Source of the DNA: Sipunculus nudus
Taxonomy: Eukaryota; Annelida; Sipuncula; Golfingiida; Sipunculidae
Length of the DNA stretch: 64,000 bases
NCBI GenBank assembly: GCA_026874595.1
Contig: JAPPUL010000068.1
Location: 2,021,001-2,085,000 of the forward strand
Reading direction: 5' to 3'
Below, piece by piece: positions 37,625-47,742 of the stretch (its first letter is position 1; every line of letters begins with the position of its first letter). Made by a program: the position numbers and the translations under genes. The notes beneath the pieces are model-generated. The model ran no database searches, was not told where the DNA came from, and saw nothing but the letters and a program-made list of their open reading frames with translations.

Positions 37625-38296
37625 TCAACGCAATTCTTCACTTTGGAGCTTACGTTTATTATATACAAAGCGAGAAAGCTCGTTTACGCTCTTAAGCACT
37701 ATTTTACCGCCTCTTATCTCTATCTTTCCCATGTCTGCATAATGTTTTAATATCTTGCTACCTTCTTCTAGTTTCACTGCACACCATCTTGACACTTGCT
37801 CTTGATCTGTTTCTATTTCCACTATATTAACATCTTCAGAACCTGATATCCCTTTTTGTTCTGCCAACATCAACAAGGTATCTACTATCTTTGCATCTGA
37901 ATCTGTTAAACTCAATATCTCAAGCCTGCGTTTTGCCTCATATATCCGCTTACTAAATATCTTTAAGAGCTTTACTGCTATTGCCGGATTTGCCTTTAAA
38001 AGACCTTCAAAGTTTTGTCTGTTAAAATTTAATACCTTAACTTCTGTATCAGCCGTTGCTGTTGCACTACGTGGCACATCCTCCAATAACGCCATCTCCC
38101 CAAATATATCTCCTTCTCCTAATATGTCTAATATCCTCTCTTTGCCCTTTACCACTTTTGTTATCTTTACTACTCCTGATTGGATTAAATAAAAATCATC
38201 TCCAGGCTCATGTTCACAAAATATTATGTGGCCCTTCTCTATTACTTTGCCGAATTTATCATATAGTATATCCATCGTATATCCATCGCTCACCAA
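37625..38296 (-). CDS. CRP/FNR-family transcription regulator
   Basis: A 223-residue protein with an N-terminal cyclic-nucleotide-binding-type beta-roll (FCEHEPGDDFYLIQSGVVKITK, GEGDIFGEMALLEDVPRSATATA, close to the cAMP-phosphate cassette GEMALLxxxPRSATA). A long dimer helix and a C-terminal winged helix follow (DQEVSRWCAVKLEEGSKILK, more degenerate than standard). The conserved RSATA segment suggests real nucleotide binding. The start may be ATG 38,296 or the inner ATG at 38,275. A broken paralogue lies at 50,485-51,139. Confidence 0.85.
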   Translation of the reverse strand: MVSDGYTMDILYDKFGKVIEKGHIIFCEHEPGDDFYLIQSGVVKITKVVKGKERILDILGEGDIFGEMALLEDVPRSATATADTEVKVLNFNRQNFEGLLKANPAIAVKLLKIFSKRIYEAKRRLEILSLTDSDAKIVDTLLMLAEQKGISGSEDVNIVEIETDQEQVSRWCAVKLEEGSKILKHYADMGKIEIRGGKIVLKSVNELSRFVYNKRKLQSEELR

Positions 38297-38361
38297 TTAT
38301 TTATTATTACATTATTCTATATTCTATAGCTTGGCTCTTTTTTTATAAAAACCATTATTCT

Positions 38362-39330
38362 CTATAGTTCATTTATTAGCTTTTTTGCTTTTTGACTTAT
38401 TTCATCCGTTCCTAAGGATGACACCTTTTCAAGAAAGCTTTTTGCCTTGTCTTTCTCTCCTAACTCCTTATAGGATAATCCTATATAGTATAGTGCATTC
38501 TTTACATAACTACTCTTTTTATTATCTCTTACAAATTCTGTGTATTGGCTTATTACTTTTTTATATTCTCCCAGTTCGTAATAACAATATATTTTATTAA
38601 ACCGAGCCTTTAATCCTATAGAATCTGTCCTATTTACGCCAGGGTCAACTCCTTCTACCTTTTCAAAATACTCTATTGCATTACTATATTTCTTCGCATC
38701 TAGGGCATCAAGACCAAGATCACATAACTCCTCTCGTTTTATATTTTTATTATCTCCTTTGGCTTCTCCTAGCTTTTGTGTGTCGCCTGACAATGGCTGG
38801 CTCCTCAACGCCATATCTATATATTTATGCGCTTCATAAACATTATCTGCTTGGGGATAATGTTCTATATATTTATGTAGTGCATACTGTGCTCCCTCAA
38901 AATTGCCAACCCTCATATAGTGTTCGCCAAGTTTAAATAATGATACTTCGTTTGTATACTCCTCTCCGGTCCGAGACAACAACTTCTCCGCCTCCTTGCC
39001 TATAAGACGTAATTGGGTACTAAATCTTTTTAGCATATTTAAAACGAGAGTTATATTCTTTGATACCATTATCTCAAATTCCGAAAGGTTAAGCACTATT
39101 ACAACAGAATCTAGCTTTACTTCCGCAGTCTCCTCCCTACGAAAACTACCTAACGCTGACTTAACTCCAAAAAAATCCCCTTCCTTTAAATTCTCTATAT
39201 TTAATTCTGTCCCAGTAAGCCCATTGTCTGTTAGCGTTACAAGCCCATGCTTCAATATATACATCTCCTTCCCTAAGTCTCCCTTAAAATAAATTATTGA
39301 ACCTTCTTTATAGTTTCTTGTTAACGCCAT
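38362..39330 (-). CDS. Cyclic-nucleotide-binding-like domain fused to TPR repeats
   Basis: A 322-residue protein. Residues 1-110 form a CRP-like beta-roll (YFKGDLGKEMYILKHGLVTL, EGDFFGVKSALGSFRREETA) in which the nucleotide cassette is altered. From about 130 onward come YbgF/BamD-style TPR units (GEHYMRVGNFEGAQYALHKYI, YSNAIEYFEKVEG, YIGLSYKELGEKDKAKSFL). There is no DNA-binding domain. It is directly downstream of the amidohydrolase (its start abuts that gene's stop) and upstream of the crp-like gene. It may act as a signal-sensing scaffold. Such fusions occur in spirochaetes, to my knowledge. Confidence 0.75.
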   Translation of the reverse strand: MALTRNYKEGSIIYFKGDLGKEMYILKHGLVTLTDNGLTGTELNIENLKEGDFFGVKSALGSFRREETAEVKLDSVVIVLNLSEFEIMVSKNITLVLNMLKRFSTQLRLIGKEAEKLLSRTGEEYTNEVSLFKLGEHYMRVGNFEGAQYALHKYIEHYPQADNVYEAHKYIDMALRSQPLSGDTQKLGEAKGDNKNIKREELCDLGLDALDAKKYSNAIEYFEKVEGVDPGVNRTDSIGLKARFNKIYCYYELGEYKKVISQYTEFVRDNKKSSYVKNALYYIGLSYKELGEKDKAKSFLEKVSSLGTDEISQKAKKLINEL

Positions 39331-40596
39331 TTATCTTTTATGCCCCCTACCTCCTGCACTTATAGGCAAAAAACCAAATTCTTTCTTAAATCCTAATGTC
39401 TTTTGTATCTTATATAGCAACCCCAATGGATCACTTACATCATTTATTATTTTATCCTTCCTTTCCAACTTGAAAACCTTATAGCTTACATTAAAATATT
39501 CAAATACCCAGGATAGCTCTTTATCTCCATATATCGGCTTCCCTTTGTATATTACTAGCGATATATCCTCTAAGGAAGCATCCACCAATGTTTTATATGG
39601 CTCCTGTCCTTTGTCTTTTATTAACACAAATTCTGCCATCTTACCTTTTTCTATACTACCTAATTTATCTGATATCTGTAAAGCCTTAGAAGGATTTATT
39701 GTAACCATATAAACTAGTTCTTTATAAGAAAGCTCCTCTCCATACATTTGCTTATACGTCTTTTTTGCAAACTTTAATTCTTCAAGTATATGCGCGGAGC
39801 CAGATGCAGGCGAATCAGTTCCAAGAGATACATTAATCCCTGCATTCATTATCTCTTTAATCCTTGCTGTCCTTTCAAACATATATAAATTCGATACAGG
39901 ACACCACACCAAATGAGCTTGACATCTTGATATTACCTCTATATCTTTATCTGATAAGGCTATGCCGTGTATAAGCACAGTGTTTTTTGTTAACGCATCC
40001 ATTTGTAATAGATAATCTATTCCCTTCATTGACTCCATGTCAAATCCTTCCTCTATGTGCGTTATAAACGGTTCGTTATTTCTTACTGCTTTTGTATGTT
40101 CTTCTTCAACGCCATCTCCCCATTTTAAATCATAACTTGATACTTCATGCGCAAGAGAGTAATCCTTTAACACGCGTATAGGCATTCTAGGTATGAATTT
40201 ATCGTTTATTATATGAGGTATATGGTCAGATACTGTCAGTACTCCAGATAAAAGATTTTTGTAAGCTCCAAGAAAGTATATATCTATATTTTCATTCTTT
40301 CCACGCTCTTTATAAGTTTCTGATGCCTTTAAAGCTATATCCCATGGATGCCAATTAAGATATGGCCTTCCCTTACCTATCTTTGGTAGGTATGTTCCCA
40401 ACAAATGATCATGTGCATTTATTAGAGCTGGATACATTATGTAATCATTAAGCTCTATATCTACTCTTTTGCCACTTGCTCCCCTCTTCCCAACTCCTAA
40501 TATCATTTCTCCTTCTATATCTACATAACCTGATTTTATTACCTCATGCGGGCTGACTACATATCCTGTCCGCAATAAAATCTTAGCCATCTTCAT
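39331..40596 (-). CDS. Amidohydrolase-family protein
   Basis: A 421-residue member of the TIM-barrel metal-dependent hydrolases (chlorohydrolase/SsnA/MtaD group). Visible metal-site motifs are NAHDHL near residue 62, HIEEGFD near 176, HGIALSD near 209 and SLGTDSPASG near 260, followed by the usual small C-terminal beta domain (GKMAEFVLIKDKG). It probably deaminates or hydrolyses a cyclic or guanidino compound, but the substrate is not evident. The C-terminus carries an extra 60 residues. It begins the operon running into the CRP-TPR gene. Confidence 0.82.
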   Translation of the reverse strand: MKMAKILLRTGYVVSPHEVIKSGYVDIEGEMILGVGKRGASGKRVDIELNDYIMYPALINAHDHLLGTYLPKIGKGRPYLNWHPWDIALKASETYKERGKNENIDIYFLGAYKNLLSGVLTVSDHIPHIINDKFIPRMPIRVLKDYSLAHEVSSYDLKWGDGVEEEHTKAVRNNEPFITHIEEGFDMESMKGIDYLLQMDALTKNTVLIHGIALSDKDIEVISRCQAHLVWCPVSNLYMFERTARIKEIMNAGINVSLGTDSPASGSAHILEELKFAKKTYKQMYGEELSYKELVYMVTINPSKALQISDKLGSIEKGKMAEFVLIKDKGQEPYKTLVDASLEDISLVIYKGKPIYGDKELSWVFEYFNVSYKVFKLERKDKIINDVSDPLGLLYKIQKTLGFKKEFGFLPISAGGRGHKR

Positions 40597-40977
40597 ATAC
40601 CTCTGTTATATAATGTCCCTTACGAATATCTCTATATATCCATTCTCTTCTAGTAGTACAAGTAGTAGTACAATTATTTTGCCTTATAATAAACATTTAA
40701 ACTCATATCTAACTTTTTTAAATCTAACTATTTTTTTTAAAATAATATCGGATATTATTATACTATAATTTAAATTATACACCAGTATAAATAAAATTAC
40801 ATTTTAAAATAAAAGATTACTAAATTATAGATACTCAATTAGCATTATACACTATTAAAATAAACATTTATTTTATTAATTTACTTCTACTACTATCTAT
40901 TCTTTATTACACTTTACGTAATTAAAAAAAGAGTACCAAAGCAAAATTAAAATCATTTAAAGTTAAACAAATATATC
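40597..40977. other. Divergent AT-rich intergenic region upstream of glgC
   Basis: These 381 bp separate the amidohydrolase (minus) and glgC (plus). No open frame or RNA gene is visible. The stretch holds strings of A and T, a short ACAAGTAGTAGTAC duplication near 40,660, and the inverted repeats listed separately. Promoters for both directions must be here. Confidence 0.55.
40741..40779. promoter_or_regulatory. Two adjacent inverted repeats, possible operator
   Basis: AATAATATC and GATATTATT flank one G at 40,741-40,759 (9-bp arms). TATAATTTAAATTATA at 40,764-40,779 is a perfect 16-bp palindrome. They lie about 200 bp upstream of glgC and 145 bp upstream of the amidohydrolase start. In AT-rich DNA such palindromes can be chance, so the regulatory reading is tentative. 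Confidence 0.3.
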
Positions 40978-42183
40978 ATGAAAGTGCTTGCTATAATCTT
41001 GGCCGGTGGCAAAGGAAGCCGTCTTTATCCTCTTACTGAGGATAGATGTAAACCTGCTGTTGTTTTCGGCGGTAAATACAGAATTATTGATTTCACTCTA
41101 AGTAATTGTATCAATTCTGGTATTAGAAATATTAACGTTATGGTACAGTATCTTTCTGATTCATTGCAAAAGCATATACGTAACGCCTGGAGTATATTAT
41201 CTCCTGCTTTAAATGAATATGTTGATGTTTATCCGCCTCAACAGATTTATGAGGGGAGCTGGTATCGAGGAACGGCTGACGCTATATTCCAAAACTTATA
41301 CACCATCGAACGAATGAATTTGGATTACATACTTATACTTTCTGGCGACCATATTTATGAGATGGATTATAGGAATATTATACAGTACCATATTAACAAA
41401 AACTCAGATCTAACAATTGCTACCGTCCCTGTTAAATGTGCTGAGGCTAAAGGTTTTGGTATCATAAATATTAATGAACAAAATAAAGTTATCGGCTTTG
41501 AAGAAAAACCTAAAAACCCTAAACATATCCCAGGTAACAAATTTATGGCACTTGCCTCTATGGGTATATACGTCTTCTCTAAAGACGTTTTATTATATAA
41601 TCTCAAGCTTGACGCACGCTCATCATCATCACATGACTTTGGCAAGGATATAATCCCCAATATGGTGTCTGATAACAACGTATATTCTTTTGCTCATCAG
41701 GACCCCAAAACAGGTAATCCGTTATACTGGAGAGATGTTGGTACAATTAAATCGTTTTATGACGCTAACATGGACTTTCTAAAACCTATTGCTCCTATAT
41801 CGTTATATAACGAAGCTTGGAAATATAGGACTTATCAAGAAAACAGTACACCGACAATGGTTGACAATAAAAACAATAACATATCTTTCTATAACAACAT
41901 TATAACAGGCGGCTCTATTATTAAGGGATCTGTTATGAATTCTATCTTGTCTCCGGGCGTCATTGTTGAAGAAGATGCTTTAGTTGAAGATTCAATCCTT
42001 TTTGGACACTGTGTTATAAGTAAAGGTGCTCATATCAAAAAAAGTATCATAGAGAAGAATGTTGTTATCCCCCAAAATACTTATATTGGCTACGATGTTA
42101 AGAAAGATAGGCACTTTGCAACCATTGCAGAAGATAATATTCGGGTTATCCCAAAAAGCTTTAAGCCTGAAGATATTATATGA
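40978..42183 (+). CDS. glgC: Glucose-1-phosphate adenylyltransferase
   Basis: A 401-residue ADP-glucose pyrophosphorylase, the committed step of bacterial glycogen synthesis (glucose-1-P plus ATP to ADP-glucose). Motifs are the N-terminal nucleotide loop LAGGKGSRLYPLTEDR, allosteric/substrate WYRGTADAIFQN near residue 100, GDHIYEMDY, GFEEKPKNPKH, and the C-terminal left-handed beta-helix (ILSPGVIVEEDALVEDSILF). The start lacks an obvious ribosome site. A terminator hairpin follows the gene. Confidence 0.96.
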   Translation: MKVLAIILAGGKGSRLYPLTEDRCKPAVVFGGKYRIIDFTLSNCINSGIRNINVMVQYLSDSLQKHIRNAWSILSPALNEYVDVYPPQQIYEGSWYRGTADAIFQNLYTIERMNLDYILILSGDHIYEMDYRNIIQYHINKNSDLTIATVPVKCAEAKGFGIININEQNKVIGFEEKPKNPKHIPGNKFMALASMGIYVFSKDVLLYNLKLDARSSSSHDFGKDIIPNMVSDNNVYSFAHQDPKTGNPLYWRDVGTIKSFYDANMDFLKPIAPISLYNEAWKYRTYQENSTPTMVDNKNNNISFYNNIITGGSIIKGSVMNSILSPGVIVEEDALVEDSILFGHCVISKGAHIKKSIIEKNVVIPQNTYIGYDVKKDRHFATIAEDNIRVIPKSFKPEDII

Positions 42184-42238
42184 AGCTTATACTATTAAAA
42201 TAATCTTTTGTTTTTAATCCCTTATTCCGAATAAAGCC

Positions 42239-42267
42239 AAAAAGGCTTCATAATATTATGCCTTTTT
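42239..42267 (+). terminator. Rho-independent terminator after glgC
   Basis: AAAAAGGC pairs with GCCTTTTT across a 13-base spacer that itself contains the palindrome CATAATATTATG. The T-run at the 3' arm on the plus strand is typical of an intrinsic terminator. The A-run on the other side makes it possibly bidirectional. Confidence 0.75.
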
Positions 42268-42326
42268 ATATTCTATTTATCTTTTTAAGACAAAGAAATT
42301 AAGACAAAGAAATTGAGACACCAGAT

Positions 42327-43034
42327 ATGTATATAAGAGCTTTTCTAATAATAATTATAGGCAGTAGTATAATCTTTTTTACAAGAATTAGTTACACACA
42401 AAATAGTATAAATCCTATTGTTTCAAGAGACGGAATAAAGTTTTTATACCATAACAATCATGCCTCAAGCGTTTATTTAAAATCAAGTTTTGATAATTGG
42501 GGATTAAAATATCCCTTTAAAAAGAATATTAATGCATTAGGCAGTTGGGATGGATATTGGACTTTGTTTTTAGAAAGCAGGTATGAGCTTTTTCAACTTA
42601 AAAAGGGTAGATATAAATACAAAATACTTGTTGATGGTGAGTTTGTCACTGACGCTAGAAATAACAACCTAATTGAGGATAGCTATGGATACGATGTCTC
42701 ATACTTTGACTTAAAAGAAGATATTATTAATTATAACACAACTAAAAGTCCTATAAAAGTTAAAGGCCAGAAGAATACTTATAGATTTATTTATAGAAAC
42801 TATAACGCCAAACATGTTTATTTGGTTGGCAATTTTAACGATTGGAATAGCTACTCGTTACCTATGATAAGCAAGGGTGATGGCATATTTGAAATAATCC
42901 TTACCTTTAGTAAGGGATTTTACTATTATAACATAATTGTTGATGACAATTGGTCTATTGACCCCTTCAATGCACATTCTATTAAAAATAAGTTAAATAA
43001 AACTTTTTCATACTTTGAAGTTAAAGAAGATTAA
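42327..43034 (+). CDS. Exported protein with two glycogen-binding (CBM48-like) domains
   Basis: A 235-residue protein. A hydrophobic signal (residues 1-22, FLIIIIGSSIIFFTRISY) is followed by two tandem early-set domains of the AMPK-beta/isoamylase-N type. Domain one has VYLKSSFDNWGLKYPF and KGRYKYKILVDGEF. Domain two has VYLVGNFNDWNSYSLPM and KGFYYYNIIVDDNWSIDPFN. The F-x-x-W cores are the glucan-binding signature. No catalytic domain is attached. It lies 143 bp after glgC, linking it to glycogen, yet the signal peptide would send it outside the cytoplasm. Confidence 0.8.
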   Translation: MYIRAFLIIIIGSSIIFFTRISYTQNSINPIVSRDGIKFLYHNNHASSVYLKSSFDNWGLKYPFKKNINALGSWDGYWTLFLESRYELFQLKKGRYKYKILVDGEFVTDARNNNLIEDSYGYDVSYFDLKEDIINYNTTKSPIKVKGQKNTYRFIYRNYNAKHVYLVGNFNDWNSYSLPMISKGDGIFEIILTFSKGFYYYNIIVDDNWSIDPFNAHSIKNKLNKTFSYFEVKED

Positions 43035-43143
43035 GATTAAAGCTAATAAAGCTTTAGAAGAGTTAAATAACTTTAAAGGCATCTTTATCTTTAAAAGTCA
43101 TCCCCTAACTAACAGCACTCTCTTAATCATTTAAGATAATCTC

Positions 43144-46100
43144 TTAAGCATTTACTGTGCTATATACTCTTACTGGCAGGTTTACTGTAAAAATTGTTCC
43201 TCTTTTATACTCACTTCTAAATGATATTGTACCACCGTGCCCTTCAACAAATTGCTTTGCAAGATATAGGTTTATACCTACTCCTTCTCCTTTACTCTTT
43301 GTTGTAAAGAAGGGCTCAAACACTTTGTTTTGATTTGACTCCTTTATTCCTATACCATTGTCTCTTATGCTTATAAATATATCGTGTTCTATTCGCTCCG
43401 TTCGTACCTCAAGTTCTCCTGCTATACCTCGTAACTTTATTGCTTCATTTGCATTCAAAAATAGTATACTGAATATATGTTTAAGCTGCTCCTCATTTCC
43501 TTTTATATTTGGCACTGCTCCAAAGTCATTTTTTATATTTGCTATATTACTAAAACCACCCTTCTTATATATTGTCTCAAGCGCATTTTCAAGTAGCCTA
43601 TTTATATTTATTGCACTCTCTTTCCCATATCCTGCGTAATCTACATTCCTAAACATCTTGTTTAATTTACTTAGCCCTCTTATTAAATCACTTCTTACTT
43701 TCGTCATATTATTTTCTATGCGATCTATTATCCCCTCATATCCCCCTTCTACACTCTCACCTACAAGTTCTTCCCTTTGCGTATCATTTACTTTAAGACC
43801 GTCTGATAACTTACCTAATACCTTTCTATAGCTTTGAATATCATTTTCTATATCATCTAAAAACTTCTTCATCTGACCCATATACGGACTTATCTCACTA
43901 CTTAGCACTCTTAGTACCTGCGGTATGAAATCTGCTCTTTCCTCTTTAAGCTCATCTTGCTTTACTTTGTCAAGCTTTTGAAATATCTCCTCAAGCTCTC
44001 TAAACCCGCGTATCGGCGGATATAACTTATCATGTTTATTTTCTTTTTGTGTGTAATATATTGCTTTTGAAAAACTCTCTATTGTCCCCTTTATGTCCCC
44101 TGTTTCCTTTAAGGATAAACCCAATAACGTATATGCCTTCTCAAACTTCTTTGTATCATCTGCCTCAGCACTTAGTATGTATATTTTTAGCTTGTCTATT
44201 GCCTCTTTATATTCCTTCTGCTGGTAATGTGCATACCCAAGATTATAATAGTCTTCCCAGTTACTACCGTCAAGCTCAAGTGCGTTAGTATAATTTGTTA
44301 TCGCCTCGTTATACATTTCCTTACAAAAGTATGTCTTTGCCATATATTTATATATTTTATAAGATCTAAAACCACTTGATATTGCCTTTTGTAAATTCGA
44401 AAGACTCTCTTCGTAATTCTTAAGAAAATAATGACTCTCTCCAAGTCCCGCATATACCTTTGCATTCTTAGTCCCAAGTCGCAGCGCCTTTGTGAAGTTT
44501 AAGGATGCCTCTTTATACTTCTTTAAGCTTAGTAGCGCTTGTCCACAGCGTATCTGCACTTCTATATCTTCTGGTTTATACTGCAAGGCTATTTTATACT
44601 TCTTTACCGCATCTTCGTAATCTTCTACCTCAAGAAGTATATTTCCCCACGATATATACGGAATCGGATCATATACATTAAGCTCACTTGCCTTTTTAAA
44701 GCTTTCTAATGCCTCTTCGTTTCGACCCACCTTAGAAAGTACATTCCCAAGCCTTATATACCCCTCCCCATCCTTCTTATTAAACGATATTGCCTTCTCG
44801 TAGGTGTTTATTGCTTGTTCGTAATCTTTACTGCCATAATATGCTTCTCCAAGCTTTATATAGCTTTTACTATATGACGGATTTAATTGTAATGATTTCT
44901 TATAATAGGATATTGCCTCCTCATAATGCTCTTGTCTTTGCAAGACCTCGCCCAAATAATAGAATACCTCATAATCCTGCCTGTTTAATTCAAGTACTTT
45001 CCTTAAATTACTTTCACTGTCTTCTAGATTATTAAGGCCTAAGTAGCATAGCGCTATATAAAAATACGCTCGGTGATAACTCCCTTTTACATATATATAT
45101 TTACTGAACTTGTCTATTGCTCCTTCAAAATTACTTAAATAGTATTGCGTTAAGCCCCATTCAAAATATATATCTACGTTCTTTGGCTTTAGGCGATTGG
45201 CTTTTGCAAACTTGGTATTTGCCTCCTCATACTGCTCAAGTGATAAATACGTTATCCCAAGACCCTTTTGTCCTTCAAAATTATCTTTGTCTATCGATAG
45301 GCTCATTGTATACTGCTTTTGCGCTTTTGTATACTTCTTCATCTTATGATAGACTTTTCCTAGATTATTATATGCTTTTACATTAGCTGGTCTTAGTTCT
45401 ATGGCCTTTGATAATGCGCTTATTGCTCCTTGGTAGTTTCTTGTCTCTATATACACTTCCCCTAGACTATTATGAGCCTCTGCTGATATTTCGTTTAGCT
45501 CAAGCGATTGCTTTATGTAACTTATTGACTCACGTTGCTTACCTAATACTTTAGATACGAGCCCTATCTCTAAATACAATTTGTCATCTTTTGGAAAATA
45601 TATAAGGGCCCTTTTTAAATACTCAAGGCTTTGTTCGTACTCTCCCATCTCATTCAAAAGCATTCCAAGCCTTATAAAACCATCTCCAAAATCCTCTTCT
45701 AAGCTAAGCCCTCTCTTATAACTCTCAAGTGCCTTATCGTTCTCTTTTAACTCCTTTTGTGCATCTCCGAGATTAATATATAACTCCCCAAACTCCCTCC
45801 CTTCCTTAAGCTCAAGCTCATAATACTCTATCCCTTCTCTATACTCCTTTAACTTGCACAATACGTTCCCTATATGATAATTTATATCCTTTAACTGCGG
45901 GTTTAGTTCTTTGGCCCTTTTTAGATGCGTATAAGACTCTTCATACTTTTTTGTGTAATATAATGAAAGTCCTAACCTGTTTTGTAATGTGTTGTCTTCT
46001 GGTACAATCTCAAGTGCTTTTTTATATACTTTGTCGCAGCTTCATACTCTCTTAATTCAAAATTGCATATCCCTATATTTACAAGCACTTCTATCCCTAT

Positions 46101-46223
46101 TTCCTTACTAAGTTTCCTCTCCTCTACTTCCTCATATATTCTAAGCGCTTTTTCATACTCTCCCTTCCCTACATAGAGTTCTCCAAGCCCTGTGAAAAAT
46201 ATCTCATCGCCCGAGCTTAACAT
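43144..46223 (-). pseudogene. TPR-repeat sensor histidine kinase, frame broken at an A6 tract
   Basis: From the ATG at 46,223 (overlapping the upstream TPR gene) the frame runs to residue 70, then shifts at six A's (plus strand T6 at 46,018-46,023). One more A would join it to the 905-codon frame with unbroken TPR sequence. The joined protein has about 19 TPRs and a C-terminal HATPase_c domain with all ATP-lid boxes (N-box FLNANEAI, G1 DNGIGI, F-box FEPFFTTK, G2 GEGVGINLYLAK). The expected phosphoacceptor region reads SSEISPYMGQ, without the usual histidine. A shorter protein from 45,861 may still be made. Confidence 0.75.
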
Positions 46224-47484
46224 CCCCCTCCTTTACCATATGCCATATACATTGTTCCCAATTATAATAACTCTCTTCATTAGCCTTATTAAGCTTTATT
46301 GCTTCTCGGAAGTTTATTATCCCTTCTCGGAAATTTGAAAGGCGGGCGTGTACCACTCCTAGATTATTATATACCCTAGGCTCTAAAGGCGTTGTTCTTA
46401 TTGCTGCCCTAAGTAGTTCTTGAGCCTTTTCATGCTTTCCAAGCTCACTCAAAAGACTTGCAAAGTTACCTGCTATTTTTGCATCCTCTTCATTTAGTTT
46501 AAGTGCTTTTATATACTCTTCTTTTGCCTCCGAAAGCCTATTTAATCTGTTTAGTGATACCCCTAGATTGTTGTATAGCGCTTCATTGTCAGGATTTATT
46601 AATATTCCCTTTTTGTACCTTGTTATTGAGGCTTCGTAACGTTTTGTTTTATAATATATTATACCTAGATTGTTTAGGGCATTCGCATCTAAGGGACTTA
46701 ATTCAAGCACTTTTAGATACTTTTCTATTGCACTCTCATAAGCTCCTTCTCCATATTCAAGCACTCCTAAATTAAAATAACTTTCTACTCCTGCTTCATT
46801 AAGGCTTATTGCTTTCTCATAAGCTCTTTTACTCTCTTCGTATTTACCCTCTTTTGATAAACTGTTAGCTAAATTGTATACACTATCATAATCAGCATCC
46901 TCTAAATCAAGCGATTTAGCAAAATTTATACTTGACTCTACATAATTCTTTAGTTTATACTCTGTGCAAGCTAAGTTATAATAACATTTGTAATCTCCTG
47001 GATTTGCTTCAAGTCCTAGTTCAAAATATTCTTTTGCTTCTTCTTGCTTGTCTAATTTATTTAATATTAGTCCGTAATAAAATAATGCCTCGTATTTTGA
47101 TGGTTTTATATCTAGTGCCTTTAAAAGCTTGTCTTGCGCATCCTCATACTGACCAAGTCCATATAACATCTTGCCCCAGCTTAAATAGGCTTCGTAATAG
47201 TTTGGATTTGCATCACAGGCTTCTTTGAATTTTTTTAGTGCTTCATCGTATCTTTGTAAATTACCAAGCGTCATGCCCCATAAATAATAGCTAAGGTCAT
47301 CTTCTTTATTCTTTTCTATCTTACTTCTGAACGTTTCTATTAGCGATTCAAGATGTCCTATTTTATTTGTATCTAGAAGTTCGTTTATTGGTAAGGTTTT
47401 TAAATCTTTATTCTCTTTAAAGATCTCTATGCATGTTAGTTGTACGCGGTATTTTGTGTAGTCAAATACTATACTATTTTTCAT
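46204..47484 (-). CDS. TPR repeat protein upstream of the TPR kinase
   Basis: A 426-residue protein with an N-terminal 45-residue non-repeat part and about eleven consecutive canonical TPRs (QRYDEALKKFKEACDANPNY, KYEESKRAYEKAISLNEAG, RLSEAKEEYIKALKLNEED). No signal peptide. It overlaps the following TPR-kinase gene by 20 bp, so both are co-translated and probably interact. The repeats are close to the O-GlcNAc-transferase-like TPR consensus, but no catalytic domain is attached. It starts behind GGAGGGGGG. Confidence 0.75.
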   Translation of the reverse strand: MKNSIVFDYTKYRVQLTCIEIFKENKDLKTLPINELLDTNKIGHLESLIETFRSKIEKNKEDDLSYYLWGMTLGNLQRYDEALKKFKEACDANPNYYEAYLSWGKMLYGLGQYEDAQDKLLKALDIKPSKYEALFYYGLILNKLDKQEEAKEYFELGLEANPGDYKCYYNLACTEYKLKNYVESSINFAKSLDLEDADYDSVYNLANSLSKEGKYEESKRAYEKAISLNEAGVESYFNLGVLEYGEGAYESAIEKYLKVLELSPLDANALNNLGIIYYKTKRYEASITRYKKGILINPDNEALYNNLGVSLNRLNRLSEAKEEYIKALKLNEEDAKIAGNFASLLSELGKHEKAQELLRAAIRTTPLEPRVYNNLGVVHARLSNFREGIINFREAIKLNKANEESYYNWEQCIWHMVKEGDVKLGR

Positions 47485-47742
47485 CCCCCCTCCCTAGGAT
47501 TTATATTCTTTTTCTTTATATTCTTTTTCTTACTTACTTTTATTAATTAAATATGAAAATGTTATACTCTACCATCTATCTTAGTCGGTATCTTATTATT
47601 TTACCTTACATTTATTTTATACTTGCCATTAATCGATATTCATATTTAAGCTACTTGACATATGCTACTATCTTATATTCTACTATCTTGGAAAAGATAG
47701 CTATATTTTCGATATTAGAAATATCTATATTTTGGAATTAGT

